A stretch of DNA of 64,000 bases, taken from positions 1,364,001 to 1,428,000 of the forward strand of contig NZ_CP009533.1 in assembly GCF_000761155.1 (NCBI RefSeq), written 5' to 3'. Both the position numbers and the translations under genes were made by a program. This stretch comes from Pseudomonas rhizosphaerae (GTDB lineage: Bacteria; Pseudomonadota; Gammaproteobacteria; Pseudomonadales; Pseudomonadaceae). Below the pieces are notes generated by a model. It worked only from the letters and a program-made list of their open reading frames with translations. It ran no database searches and was not told the origin of the DNA. Below, one piece after another: positions 19,808 through 29,918 of this stretch. Position 1 is the first letter of the stretch, and each line of letters opens with the position of its first letter.

Positions 19808-20941
19808 GTGTTTCATATCTATGCGACTGTCGCTTTTCTGTACGTTGCGCTGCGTTTCGTCTACCCGTTGCCCCTGGCCGCAGGCTGGCGTTTGCTGATC
19901 GGTCTGGTACTGCTCGCGGCCTCCAAGTACCACATGCTGATCCTGGCGTTTACCGGGACCATGTACTCGCCTGAAGTGCCGTACTGGGTGGCCTATTCAG
20001 CTGGATGGGCCTTCACGGCATTCGCCTTGCTGTTCGTCTTCGTGCTGCTGCTCGACGTGGGCATCCTAGTGACTCGTCTGGCCCGTCGCCGCGCCTTGCC
20101 TCGCCATGCCCTGGCCAGATGGCGCTATGCCGTGGCCGCGCTGGCGGTGGCTGTCTCAGGCTTCGGTGTGGCCCAGGCCACTCGCGTGCCGGAAGTGCGT
20201 CAGGTCGAACTGCAGATCCCTGGGCTGGCGCCGGCAATGGACGGCTTCCGGCTGGTGCAACTGTCCGACCTGCACATCAGTGTGCTGTTTCCCGAGCCTT
20301 GGGTGGAAGCGGTGGTCAAGCGCAGCAACGCCCTGGCGCCAGACCTGGTGGTGATCACCGGTGACCTCATCGATGGCACCTTGCAGGCGCGCGCCACGGA
20401 TGTGAGGCCTCTGGCGCAGCTGCGTGCCCGTGCTGGCGTGATCGCGATCCCCGGCAATCATGAATACTATTTCGGCAACGAAGGCTGGATGGCCAAGTTT
20501 CGCGAGGCGGGCATGCACAGCCTGATCAATCAGCATGAGGTGATCGATGACGCCCGCGGGCAACTGGTCATCGCCGGTATCACCGACAAGGTCGCCACCC
20601 AGTATGGCGGCAGTGCGCCGGACCTGGACCTGGCCCTGCGCGGGGCTCCGGCGAATGTGCCGATCGTGCTGCTCAACCATCGCCCGGCCGGTATCGATCA
20701 AGCGATCGCCGCCGGGGTCGACCTGCAGCTTTCCGGACACACCCATGGCGGCATGATCCGTGGATTCGATCAAGTGGTGGCCAAGGCCAACGAAGGGTTC
20801 GTTTCAGGGCTTTATCGTCGTGCCGGGCTGCAGCTGTATGTGAGCAATGGCAGCGGCTTGTGGAACGGCTTTCCGATCCGTTTGGGCGTGCCTTCGGAGA
20901 TCACCGAGTTCACCCTGCGTGCGGCGCCGTCCGGGCAGTGA
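19808..20941 (+). CDS. Membrane-anchored metallophosphoesterase (YaeI-like)
   Basis: A 377-aa protein with four hydrophobic helices in residues ~3-120, then a calcineurin-like phosphoesterase domain from ~140. The metal ligands are in SDLHIS (Asp154, His156), TGDLID, GNHEYY and GHTHGG. Helical anchoring plus this domain is the pattern of YaeI/YkuE-type enzymes, which cleave UDP-diacylglucosamine-like or other phosphodiesters near the membrane; the true substrate is unknown. The start is GTG 19808, preceded by GAGGA at 6 bp. It stands alone. Confidence 0.88.
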   Translation: MFHIYATVAFLYVALRFVYPLPLAAGWRLLIGLVLLAASKYHMLILAFTGTMYSPEVPYWVAYSAGWAFTAFALLFVFVLLLDVGILVTRLARRRALPRHALARWRYAVAALAVAVSGFGVAQATRVPEVRQVELQIPGLAPAMDGFRLVQLSDLHISVLFPEPWVEAVVKRSNALAPDLVVITGDLIDGTLQARATDVRPLAQLRARAGVIAIPGNHEYYFGNEGWMAKFREAGMHSLINQHEVIDDARGQLVIAGITDKVATQYGGSAPDLDLALRGAPANVPIVLLNHRPAGIDQAIAAGVDLQLSGHTHGGMIRGFDQVVAKANEGFVSGLYRRAGLQLYVSNGSGLWNGFPIRLGVPSEITEFTLRAAPSGQ

Positions 20942-21020
20942 ATCGGCAAGTGGAGGGAATCAATGAGGCGTGCCGTACTCATTTGCTTGAGAGGTTTTTC
21001 ATCACATGAGGAGTCAGACG

Positions 21021-21230
21021 ATGAGCAATGCATTCAAGGTCGGTGATGCGGTGCGCTGGAATTCCGAAGCGGGGGAGATCCACGGCAAGGTGACCAAGGT
21101 TCATGTCAAGGATGTTGAATTCATGGGCAAGCACCGCCCGGCGTCCAAGGACGAGCCGCAGTACGAGGTCAAGAGCGACAAGACCGGGCATTCGGCCCTT
21201 CACCATGGCGATGCATTGCACAAAGCATGA
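21021..21230 (+). CDS. DUF2945 (HVA1-type) small protein
   Basis: A 69-aa protein of the DUF2945 family: FKVGDAVRWNSEAGEIHGKV at the start and KSDKTGHSALHHGDALHK at the end are the two conserved family blocks. It looks like a small beta-barrel. Function is unknown; fungal HVA1 relatives are linked to vacuolar or stress contexts. The start ATG 21021 follows GAGGAG at 7 bp and is better placed than ATG 21006. A short frame with its own strong ribosome site overlaps the start. Confidence 0.8.
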   Translation: MSNAFKVGDAVRWNSEAGEIHGKVTKVHVKDVEFMGKHRPASKDEPQYEVKSDKTGHSALHHGDALHKA

Positions 21231-21249
21231 ACCCCTTCTACGCCGCCGT

Positions 21250-21336
21250 GTAGCAGCGGCGCAAGCCGCGTCGGCGTCACATGCGAAGTGTCAGGCGTAT
21301 TGCGGTGGGGCCGGACGCTGCTTGCGCCGCTGCTAC
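21250..21336. repeat. Inverted REP pair (REPIN-like)
   Basis: A forward REP (21250-21272) and a reverse REP (21314-21336, with GACGCTGCTT in place of GACGCGGCTT) are separated by 41 bp. It lies between the DUF2945 gene and the convergent GST gene. Confidence 0.88.
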
Positions 21337-21362
21337 AGGGGCGGTGCAAGCCGGGGGTTGGG

Positions 21363-22202
21363 TTATTTGAAGTCGGCGGCGCTATGGCGCTCGGGGACTT
21401 GGGTCGCTTCATCGCCCCAGGTGCGGTTGACGCGTTGGCCGCGCTGCACGGCGGGGCGTTGGGCGATTTCTTCGGCCCAGCGTTGCAGGTGGGTGTATTC
21501 CTCGACCGCCAGAAATTGCGCCGCGTCGTACAGATTGCCGCGCACCAGTTGCCCGTACCAGGGCCAGATGGCGATGTCGGCCAGGGTGTACTCGTCACCG
21601 GCGATGTAGCGCGCCTGTGCCAGGCGCTTGTCCAGCACATCCAGCTGACGCTTGGCTTCCATGGTGAAGCGATTGATCGGGTATTCCAGCTTTTCCGGCG
21701 CATAGGCATAGAAATGCCCGAAGCCGCCACCCAGATAGGGTGCCGCACCCATCTGCCAGAACAGCCAGTTCATGGCCTCGGTACGCGCTACGACGTCGGT
21801 GGGCAGGAACTCGCCGAACTTCTGCGCCAGGTACAGCAGGATGGAGCCTGATTCGAACACCCGCACGCCGGCACCTTCACTGTGATCCACCAGTGCCGGG
21901 ATCTTCGAGTTCGGATTGATCTCGACGAACCCGCTGGAGAACTGATCGCCTTCGCCGATGCGAATCGGCCAGGCGTCGTACTCGGCGTCGGCGTGGCCCA
22001 GTTCCAGCAGTTCTTCGAGCATGATGCTCACCTTGACGCCGTTGGGGGTCGCCAAGGAATACAGCTGGAACGGGTGCTTGCCTACGGGCAGGGTCTGCTC
22101 ATGGGTGGCGCCAGCGGTGGGGCGGTTCGTCTTGGAAAACTGGCCGCCGGATTCCGCGTCGTGTGTCCAGACCTTGGGCGGGACGTAGGGAGTAGGGCTC
22201 AT
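21363..22202 (-). CDS. yghU: Glutathione S-transferase family protein, YghU type
   Basis: A 279-aa cytoplasmic protein with an N-terminal extension typical of YghU (PKVWTHDAESGGQFSKTNRPTAG split over residues ~10-31), a thioredoxin-fold domain with SLATPNGVKVSIMLEEL, and the NPNSKIPALVD and FESGSILLYLA glutathione-binding blocks. The helical C-terminal domain contains ADIAIWPWY. E. coli YghU binds two glutathiones and has disulfide-bond reductase and peroxidase activity, so a redox or detoxification role is likely. It is monocistronic, with a 248-bp gap towards tRNA-Gln. Confidence 0.9.
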   Translation of the reverse strand: MSPTPYVPPKVWTHDAESGGQFSKTNRPTAGATHEQTLPVGKHPFQLYSLATPNGVKVSIMLEELLELGHADAEYDAWPIRIGEGDQFSSGFVEINPNSKIPALVDHSEGAGVRVFESGSILLYLAQKFGEFLPTDVVARTEAMNWLFWQMGAAPYLGGGFGHFYAYAPEKLEYPINRFTMEAKRQLDVLDKRLAQARYIAGDEYTLADIAIWPWYGQLVRGNLYDAAQFLAVEEYTHLQRWAEEIAQRPAVQRGQRVNRTWGDEATQVPERHSAADFK

Positions 22203-22450
22203 GCAGTGTGCCTCCTGGTGTGCTCGGCGATGCGCGCTGGGCGCGGGAAGTGTGCGATGAAGATAGGACTTGGCGCAGGCCCTGACAGTTCATCCAGTTG
22301 GGTCTGGTAACTGAGAGCAATACTGCTGGAAAGCAACCAGCTGTTTTTCAAGAATATTTATTGCAATTGGGGTTTCCTGTCGGAAAGAAACCTGATAAAT
22401 TCCCGCTCGTTCATGCAGAGGCCAGCAACTGGCTTTCTTGCACCGGATAC
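22203..22450 (+). promoter_or_regulatory. Gap between GST gene and tRNA-Gln, with promoter-proximal inverted repeat
   Basis: The region is AT-richer than its surroundings (around 22330-22400). It contains the inverted repeat GGTTTC-N10-GAAACC (22371-22392), followed by TGATAAAT (about 22393-22400), a plausible -10 for the tRNA about 50 bp downstream. No protein gene is visible. Confidence 0.3.
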
Positions 22451-22525
22451 AGGGGCGTCGCCAAGCGGTAAGGCAGCAGGTTTTGATCCTGCCATGCGTT
22501 GGTTCGAATCCAGCCGCCCCTGCCA
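22451..22525 (+). tRNA. glnX: tRNA-Gln (anticodon UUG)
   Basis: A 75-nt tRNA with the CCA end encoded. The acceptor arm AGGGGCG pairs with CGCCCCT. The anticodon stem GCAGG/CCTGC (22476-22480/22488-22492) encloses the loop TTTTGAT with anticodon TTG at 22483-22485. The T arm contains GGTTCGAATCC. It reads CAA/CAG glutamine codons. No integrase gene or flanking att repeat is seen, so it is not occupied by an island here. Confidence 0.97.
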
Positions 22526-22762
22526 TTATTCCCGTCACATGAACCCACTTCTCTTCTTGCAACTCCCTCCCCGCTTTTATTAGCCTGCCCGTTCTTCAGT
22601 GCAACAGCATCTATTGATAACATCCGAAATGTCCGACAGCGACAGGCGGCGAAGTCGAGACCGATGGTTTTTTTCAGCAGCGCTCGTTGCGGGAACTGTG
22701 CTGCCGGCCCAAGGCCTAACTGGCACAATGAAGTAACAGGTCGATATCACCCTGACAGGGTC

Positions 22763-25408
22763 GTGGGAGGCGTTCTGAATCACACCACAAACGTGGCAAA
22801 TGTGTCCCAGGTCGAGCGGCTCCGCCGGCTGATGGAAGCGGCTGGTTTCAACCTGCACGACGCACAGACCCAGAGCGCGCTGGAACAACTGCAAGCCTCG
22901 ATTGCGCATTCTACCGTCGCCACCAGTGATGCCGAACGCCTGTCGCAAGCCGACAGCCAGGCCCGTGAACGCGCGGCGCTCGAAAGCTTCAAGGAAACCC
23001 AGGAACGTTACCGCCTGGCCGTCAAGGCCACCAACGATGCAATCTGGGATTGGGACCTGAGCGGCAACCATGTGGTGTGGAACGAGGCCCTCGAGCAAGC
23101 CTATGGTCACCCCCTGGCCTTGGTCGAGCCGACCGGCGACTGGTGGATCGAGCATATCCACCCCGACGACCGTGCGCAGGTCGATGAGTCCATTCATGCC
23201 GTGATCGACGGCAGTCAGTCGGCCTGGTCCGGCGAATACCGGTTTCAGCGCCATGACGGGACGTTCGCCGAGGTGTTCGACCGAGGACATGTCATCCGCA
23301 ATGCCCAGGGCCAGGCAGTGCGCATGATCGGCGCCATGCTCGACCTGACCCGAGTGCGCGCTGCCGAAAGCGCGCTACGGCAGAGCGAGGAGCGCTTCCG
23401 CAAGATTCTGGAGACCATCGAGTCGGCGTTCGCCATCGTCGAAGTCAAGTTCGACGCCCAGGACAAACCGGTCGACTACTGTTTCCTCGAAGCCAACCCG
23501 GCTTTCGAACGTCAGGCCGGTGTCAACCTGCGCGGTCGCTGGGTGACCGAATTCGCACCCGACCTGGAACAGTTCTGGTTCGACACCTATGGCCATGTGG
23601 CCAAGACCGGCGAGCCGGCCACTTTCGAGAACTACGCCGAGGCCTTCAAGCGCTGGTTCGACGTGCGCGCGGTAAAGGTCGGTCCTGCCGACGAACGCAA
23701 GATCGCCGTGATTTTCAGCGACGTCACGGAGCGACGCAACGCCCAGGAACGCCTGCGCGTCAGCGAGGCCGTGGCGCGCGAGAACGTCGAGCGGGTCCAG
23801 TTGGCGTTGGCCGCCGGCGCGATCATCGGCACCTGGCATTGGCACCTGCCGACCGATCGTTTTGCGGTCGACGAGGGGTTTGCCGCTGCGTTCGGTCTTG
23901 ATCCAAAACTGGGTCGCGAGGGCTTGAGCCTGGAAACCGTCGTGGCCACCGTGCACCCCGATGACCGCGAAGGGCTCAGTGCGGCCATTGCCGAGGTGAT
24001 CCAGCGCGGCGGCAGTTATTCCCATCAGTACCGCGTGCGCCGGGCCGACGGCCATTACTACTGGATCGAGGCCAATGGCCGTGTCGAAAACGACGCCGAG
24101 GGCAAGCCGCTGCGTTTTCCAGGCGTGCTGATCGACGTCGAGGCGCGTCGCTCGGTCGAGGCCGAGCGCGATCGCGCCCTGTCGGCGCTGCGTGCGCTCA
24201 ACGACACCCTCGAACAGCGCGTGACCGAGCGCACGGTCAAGTTGATCCAGGCCGAAGAGAAGCTGCGCCAGTCGCAGAAGATGGAAGCGGTGGGCCAGCT
24301 CACCGGTGGCCTGGCCCATGATTTCAATAATCTGCTGGCCGGCATTTCCGGCGCGCTCGAGTTGATGAGCACGCGCATCGCCCAGGGCCGCTGGATGGAA
24401 ACCGACAAGTACATCAGCACCGCGCAGGGCGCCGCCAAGCGCGCGGCGGCGCTCACGCACCGGTTGCTGGCCTTTTCCCGCCGCCAGACGCTCGATCCGC
24501 GCCCCACCGACGTCAACGCGCTGATGGAAGGCATGACCGAGCTGATCCAGCGCACGGTCGGGCCCAGCATTCGCGTCGAAACGGTTGGTGCCACCAACCT
24601 GTGGACGACGCTGGTGGATGTCAGCCAGCTGGAAAATGCCCTGTTGAACCTGTGCATCAATGCCCGCGATGCCATGCCCGATGGCGGGCGCATCACCATC
24701 GAAACCGCCAACCGCTGGATGGACCGCGAGGCTGCACGCAGCTACGACATTCCCGAAGGGCAGTACCTTTCGGTCAGTGTGACCGACACCGGTACCGGCA
24801 TGTCCCCCGACGTCATCGCCAAGGCATTCGACCCCTTCTTCACCACCAAGCCGATCGGTCAGGGTACGGGCCTTGGCCTGTCGATGATCTACGGCTTCGC
24901 CAAGCAGTCGGGTGGCCAGGTGCGGATCTACTCCGAGGTGGGGCAGGGCACGACCTTGCGCATCTACCTGCCACGCTACTACGGCGAGGTCGACGACGAA
25001 GTGCCGGAGACCCGCGAGTCGCTGGCTGCGGCGGCCCATGCCGGGGAAACCATCCTGATCGTCGACGACGAGCCAACCGTGCGCATGCTGCTCAACGACG
25101 TGCTGGGCGATCTGGGCTACACCTTGATCGAGGCGGCCGACAGCCTGGCGGGCCTTAAACTTCTGCAGTCGGATGTTCGTATCGATCTGTTGATCAGCGA
25201 CGTCGGGCTGCCGGGCGGCATGAACGGTCGGCAGATGGCCGATGCCGGGCGCGAGGTGCGGCCCGATCTCAAGGTGTTGTTCATTACCGGCTACGCGGAA
25301 AATGCCGCGATCGGCAATGGCTACCTCGGCCCGGACATGCAGGTCTTGACCAAGCCGTTCGCCATGGACACCCTGGCGTCCAGGGTCCGCGAGTTGATGG
25401 CGCCCTGA
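22763..25408 (+). CDS. Multi-PAS hybrid sensor histidine kinase/response regulator
   Basis: A soluble hybrid kinase of ~881 aa. A short N-terminal coiled segment leads to three PAS/PAC modules: AIWDWDLSGNHVVWN with WWIEHIHPDDR; AFAIVEVKF with an FSDVTERR end; and AIIGTWHWHLPTDRF with VATVHPDDR. A coiled linker (NDTLEQRVTERT) and a HisKA domain with phospho-acceptor His519 (LAHDFNNLL) follow, then a HATPase (GTGLGLSMIYGF) and a C-terminal receiver with phosphorylatable Asp813 (LISDVGLPGG). No transmembrane helix is present. The start is uncertain: GTG 22763 is chosen, but CTG 22775 lies 4 bp after GGGAGG, and GTG 22793 is also possible. A frame extending up to 22499 would overlap the tRNA and is rejected. 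It is followed 37 bp later by the prpF-type gene. Confidence 0.88.
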   Translation: MGGVLNHTTNVANVSQVERLRRLMEAAGFNLHDAQTQSALEQLQASIAHSTVATSDAERLSQADSQARERAALESFKETQERYRLAVKATNDAIWDWDLSGNHVVWNEALEQAYGHPLALVEPTGDWWIEHIHPDDRAQVDESIHAVIDGSQSAWSGEYRFQRHDGTFAEVFDRGHVIRNAQGQAVRMIGAMLDLTRVRAAESALRQSEERFRKILETIESAFAIVEVKFDAQDKPVDYCFLEANPAFERQAGVNLRGRWVTEFAPDLEQFWFDTYGHVAKTGEPATFENYAEAFKRWFDVRAVKVGPADERKIAVIFSDVTERRNAQERLRVSEAVARENVERVQLALAAGAIIGTWHWHLPTDRFAVDEGFAAAFGLDPKLGREGLSLETVVATVHPDDREGLSAAIAEVIQRGGSYSHQYRVRRADGHYYWIEANGRVENDAEGKPLRFPGVLIDVEARRSVEAERDRALSALRALNDTLEQRVTERTVKLIQAEEKLRQSQKMEAVGQLTGGLAHDFNNLLAGISGALELMSTRIAQGRWMETDKYISTAQGAAKRAAALTHRLLAFSRRQTLDPRPTDVNALMEGMTELIQRTVGPSIRVETVGATNLWTTLVDVSQLENALLNLCINARDAMPDGGRITIETANRWMDREAARSYDIPEGQYLSVSVTDTGTGMSPDVIAKAFDPFFTTKPIGQGTGLGLSMIYGFAKQSGGQVRIYSEVGQGTTLRIYLPRYYGEVDDEVPETRESLAAAAHAGETILIVDDEPTVRMLLNDVLGDLGYTLIEAADSLAGLKLLQSDVRIDLLISDVGLPGGMNGRQMADAGREVRPDLKVLFITGYAENAAIGNGYLGPDMQVLTKPFAMDTLASRVRELMAP

Positions 25409-25445
25409 CCCTTACCCGGTGCGGCGGGCCCTACAGGAGTTGTCG

Positions 25446-26687
25446 ATGAACGATGTCATCCTCGCTGGCGCAGGACTGGAAAGCGGCTGGCATTCGCGGC
25501 GCAGGCTTGGCGCGGTCGAGGTTCCAGTGCATTACATGCGCGGCGGGACGTCGACCGGGGTGGTGCTGTGGGAGCCGCTGCTGCCGGCCGATATGGCATT
25601 GCGCGAGCAACTGTTGCGTCACCTGATGGGCGTGCCCAGTTCAGGCAGCCAGCCGGGCAACCGCCAGATCACCGGCCTGGGCCGTGGCCCGGCCACCAGC
25701 AACAAGGTGTTCGTGATGAACACCGAACGCGTGGATGGCCAGCTGCGTCTGGTCAGCACCCTGGCGCAACTGGCCAGCGACCATGCCGAGGTCGACTGGA
25801 GCGTGAACTGCGGCAACATGTCCAGCGCGCTGTTGTTGTGGGCCCTGGACATGGGTTTGCTGGAAGCCGCGGCCGATGGCGTCTGCGAAGTCGATATCCG
25901 CAACACCAACACCGGTGTCATCACCACGGCGCGCATGCAGCGCGATGCACAGGAGGGCTTTCTCCTGGCGCGGATTCCCGGCGTGATGGGCGACTACCCT
26001 GCGGTCGACCTGTTTCTGCATGCGCCGGTCGGCAACAAGACCGGCGCCTTGCTGCCAACGGGCGCGGTGGTCGACAACGTGGCCGGCATCGACGTCTCCT
26101 GCGTGGACGTGGCAGTGCCCATGGTCATCGTCGAGGCCCGCAGCCTGGGCAAGACCGGTCATGAACCCGTTGCCGCGCTCGCAGCCGATGCAGCGTTCAT
26201 GGCGACGCTGCGCACGCTGTGGACCCAGGCCGGATTGAAGATGGGACTGCGCCGCAAGGACGGTGTGCTCATGACCGAGGACGAACTGGCGCGCAGCGAA
26301 ACCATCCCCAAAATCTGCATCGTCGCCGCGCCGCGCGAGGGCGGCCATATTGCCGTGCGCTACTTCACGCCGCAGACCGGCCACGCCTCCATGGCGGTGT
26401 CCGGCGGCTGCTGCTTGGCGGCAGCCTGCCTGATCCCGGGTACCACCGCCCACCGCGTCGCCACCGACATCGCCGTCCCCGGCGCGGCGTTCGCGGACAT
26501 TCACGTCAGCATCGAAAACCCTGCCGGGCGCCTGGACACCACCGTGGTCGCCGCACTGGACGACCGCCACCTGCAGATTCGCAGCGCCGCCTACCGCCGC
26601 AGCACACAGATACTCATGCGTGGCCATGTGCCGTTGTATGGCGCTTCGGGTGAGCTGCAAGAAGCCTTGCTCGCCAGCCAGCGGTAA
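25446..26687 (+). CDS. PrpF-family isomerase/tautomerase
   Basis: A 413-aa member of the PrpF family (diaminopimelate-epimerase fold), which moves double bonds or cis/trans-isomerises unsaturated di- and tricarboxylates such as 2-methylaconitate, 4-oxalomesaconate or aconitate. Two catalytic residues known in PrpF are preserved by context: Lys87 in TSNKVFVM and Cys122 in SVNCGNMSS. The substrate loop reads MRGGTSTGVV (31-40) where most members have RGGTSKG. The neighbouring, convergent itaconate genes make an unsaturated C5/C6 acid an attractive substrate, but it is not in that operon. Its strand and closeness link it instead to the hybrid kinase gene. Confidence 0.82.
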   Translation: MNDVILAGAGLESGWHSRRRLGAVEVPVHYMRGGTSTGVVLWEPLLPADMALREQLLRHLMGVPSSGSQPGNRQITGLGRGPATSNKVFVMNTERVDGQLRLVSTLAQLASDHAEVDWSVNCGNMSSALLLWALDMGLLEAAADGVCEVDIRNTNTGVITTARMQRDAQEGFLLARIPGVMGDYPAVDLFLHAPVGNKTGALLPTGAVVDNVAGIDVSCVDVAVPMVIVEARSLGKTGHEPVAALAADAAFMATLRTLWTQAGLKMGLRRKDGVLMTEDELARSETIPKICIVAAPREGGHIAVRYFTPQTGHASMAVSGGCCLAAACLIPGTTAHRVATDIAVPGAAFADIHVSIENPAGRLDTTVVAALDDRHLQIRSAAYRRSTQILMRGHVPLYGASGELQEALLASQR

Positions 26688-26691
26688 TTCA

Positions 26692-26711
26692 CCGGGTCCC
26701 GAGAGACCCGG
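26692..26711. terminator. Bidirectional hairpin between prpF-type gene and dctM
   Basis: The perfect stem CCGGGTC/GACCCGG (26692-26698/26705-26711) with a six-base loop lies in the 37-bp space between two convergent stops. It can serve both transcripts; no long T run follows. Confidence 0.6.
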
Positions 26712-26724
26712 CGAACGCGGGTCG

Positions 26725-28008
26725 CTACGGCATGCCCAGCCAGTTGGGCAGGGCGAGGGAGAGGAACGGCACGTAGGTGACCAGCAGCAGGAACATCAGC
26801 AGGATCGACAGCCAGGGCAGGGCGGCGCGGATGGTCTGGCCCAGGGTCAGGCCCGTTACCGCTGAGGTCACGAACAGGTTCAGGCCCACCGGCGGATGCA
26901 CCAGGCCGATTTCCATGTTGACCACCATGACGATGCCCAGGTGAATCGGGTCGATACCCAGCTCCATGGCGATCGGGAAGAAGATCGGCGCCAGGATCAG
27001 GATGATCGCCGAGGGCTCCATGAAACTGCCGGCCACCAGCAGCACGATGTTGACCATGATCAGGAAGCCCAGCGGCGTCAGTCCTTCCGACAGCACCCAG
27101 TTGGTGATCTGCTGGGGAATCTGTTCGGTGGTCAGCACGTGGGCGAAGAGCATGGCATTGGCGATGATGAACAGCAGCATGATAGTCAGGCGGCCGGATT
27201 CGAGCAGCACCTTCGGGCACTCGGCCAGGCGCATGTCCTTGTACACGAACAGGGCGATGAACGCCGAGTACACCGCCGCGACGGCGGCCGCTTCGGTCGG
27301 GGTGAACATGCCGCTGTAGATGCCGCCCAGAATGATCACCAGCAACAGCAGACCCCAGAAGGCGCGGCGTGCGGTGGTCAGCCATTCACGGAAGGTAGCG
27401 CGTGGCTGGGCTGGGAGTTTCTTGATCCGGGCGACGATGTAGATCACCACCATCAGGATCACGCCCAGCAGGATGCCCGGAATCACACCGGCCATGAACA
27501 GCTTGCCGACTGAGGTTTCGGTCGCCGCCGAATACACCACCATCACGATCGAGGGCGGGATGAGAATGCCCAGGGTACCGGCGTTGCAGATGATGCCGGC
27601 GCCGAATTCGCGGGGGTAGCCGGAGCGCACCATGCCGGCTACGGCGATCGAGCCTACCGCCGCGACGGTGGCGGGGGAGGAGCCGGACAAGGCGGCGAAC
27701 AGCATGCACGCCAGCACCGCAGCAATCGCCAGGCCGCCGCGAATGTGGCCGACGCAGGCGTTGGCGAAATCGATCAGCCGTTGCGCGACGCCCCCGGTGG
27801 TCATGAAGGCGCCAGACAAGAGGAAGAACGGAATCGCCAGAAAGGTGTAGCTGTCCGAGGTCTCGAACAGCTTGATCGCCAGCGAACTCAGCGAGTCCTG
27901 ACTGAACAGCAGAATGGACACCGCGCCGGAGAGGCCCAGGGAGATAGCGATGGGCACGCCCAGGAACATGAACACGAACAGCAGCAGGAACAGACAGATA
28001 ACGGTCAT
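26725..28008 (-). CDS. dctM: TRAP transporter large permease (DctM), itaconate locus
   Basis: A 427-aa inner-membrane protein with about 12 hydrophobic helices, the Na+-coupled translocation subunit of a TRAP dicarboxylate transporter. Family blocks seen are FAALSGSSPATVAAVG, AGTLGILIPPSIVMV and EIGLVHPPVGLNLFV. The start ATG overlaps the last base of the small-subunit stop (28008), so Q and M are coupled. As the transport arm of the adjacent itaconate operon it should import itaconate or a related C5 dicarboxylate. Confidence 0.93.
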   Translation of the reverse strand: MTVICLFLLLFVFMFLGVPIAISLGLSGAVSILLFSQDSLSSLAIKLFETSDSYTFLAIPFFLLSGAFMTTGGVAQRLIDFANACVGHIRGGLAIAAVLACMLFAALSGSSPATVAAVGSIAVAGMVRSGYPREFGAGIICNAGTLGILIPPSIVMVVYSAATETSVGKLFMAGVIPGILLGVILMVVIYIVARIKKLPAQPRATFREWLTTARRAFWGLLLLVIILGGIYSGMFTPTEAAAVAAVYSAFIALFVYKDMRLAECPKVLLESGRLTIMLLFIIANAMLFAHVLTTEQIPQQITNWVLSEGLTPLGFLIMVNIVLLVAGSFMEPSAIILILAPIFFPIAMELGIDPIHLGIVMVVNMEIGLVHPPVGLNLFVTSAVTGLTLGQTIRAALPWLSILLMFLLLVTYVPFLSLALPNWLGMP

Positions 28009-28640
28009 CAGCGGTGCTCCTCGCCAGGGTTGGCCAGTTTGCTGGCTTCTGCCGCTTCGTCGGCCAGGCCCAGTCCTGTCTGCCGATGGGTATAGATGCG
28101 GTACATGATTTCCAGGTAGCGGGCGATGATCAGGGCGAAGCCGATCGGCACGATGAGTGCGATATGGCCGATTTGGATGCCGTAGCGATCCAGGTCCTCG
28201 GCGCCGATGCCGGCGACCAGCACCGCCGACACCCACTTGATGCTGGCGATCAGAAACAGGCCGGCGTACACCAGGCAGCAGCCGCAGGCGATCATCGCCA
28301 GAATGCGCTGCGCAGGCTTGCTGGTTTTCTTCACCAGCACGTCGACTCCCAGGTGGCCGGCGGTGCGCACGCCGTAGGCGATACCGAAGAAGATCAACCA
28401 GCCGAACAGCGCCTTGGTCAAGGCGATGCTCCAGGTCATTTCCTGGGCATAGCCCATCAGGTGGTCGCCGATGCCGGCGAACAGGTCGCTGCTCCACGCC
28501 CATTTGTCGCTGAGGGTGTAGAATATCGTGTAGAGGTTGTTCAGCGCGACGTAGACGAACGTCACCAGCGTCATGGCAGCCAGCAGGAAGGCGATCATGC
28601 CTTCCTCGAAATGCTCCCAGACTTGCCTGAGCGATTGCAT
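28008..28640 (-). CDS. dctQ: TRAP transporter small permease (DctQ), itaconate locus
   Basis: A 210-aa inner-membrane protein with four helices (starting near residues 15, 63, 105 and 145). The conserved GHLGVDVLV block in the middle is the DctQ signature. It supports the large permease in taking ligand from the DctP binding protein. The start MQSLRQVWEHFEEG at 28640 has a GGAG site; an upstream in-frame start adds 18 polar residues without homology. It lies 103 bp after dctP. Confidence 0.9.
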   Translation of the reverse strand: MQSLRQVWEHFEEGMIAFLLAAMTLVTFVYVALNNLYTIFYTLSDKWAWSSDLFAGIGDHLMGYAQEMTWSIALTKALFGWLIFFGIAYGVRTAGHLGVDVLVKKTSKPAQRILAMIACGCCLVYAGLFLIASIKWVSAVLVAGIGAEDLDRYGIQIGHIALIVPIGFALIIARYLEIMYRIYTHRQTGLGLADEAAEASKLANPGEEHR

Positions 28641-28743
28641 AGGGATTCTCCGAGCGTCAAGAGAGCGGCCGCCGGCGAGCGGGCAGCCGCGCATGCTTCA
28701 CCGGCGGCCGTAGCCAAGCCAGTGCAGGGGACGGGTCAGCCCC

Positions 28744-29844
<1,101 letters not shown>

Positions 29845-29871
29845 TTAATCGACGCCGTGCCGAAAATCTGT

Positions 29872-29907
29872 ATTTGCGTAACCCGGCGTTCGGCGCTACC
29901 GAACGCC
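29872..29907 (-). promoter_or_regulatory. Putative LysR operator copy A, upstream of TRAP genes
   Basis: ATTTGCGTAA, then two bases, then CGGCGTTC, seven bases, CCGAACGCC. Of 36 positions, 28 match the element in the ich-lysR promoter region (35507-35542). The core is GGCGTTC-N9-GAACGCC. It lies 130 bp before dctP and in the same orientation relative to the downstream gene as the other copy. It is also a strong hairpin just after the ccl stop and might end that transcript. Confidence 0.6.
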
Positions 29908-29918
29908 GGCGCGCGGTC

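Noticed and set aside
22451..22525. tRNA-Gln as the integration site of a genomic island
   Set aside because: No integrase, no direct repeat of the tRNA 3' end and no shift in gene character were found on either side.
22499..22762. N-terminal extension of the hybrid kinase into the tRNA-Gln gene
   Set aside because: The frame is open but overlaps the 3' end of the tRNA, is low-complexity and has no PAS or sensor pattern; a start near 22763-22793 is more likely.
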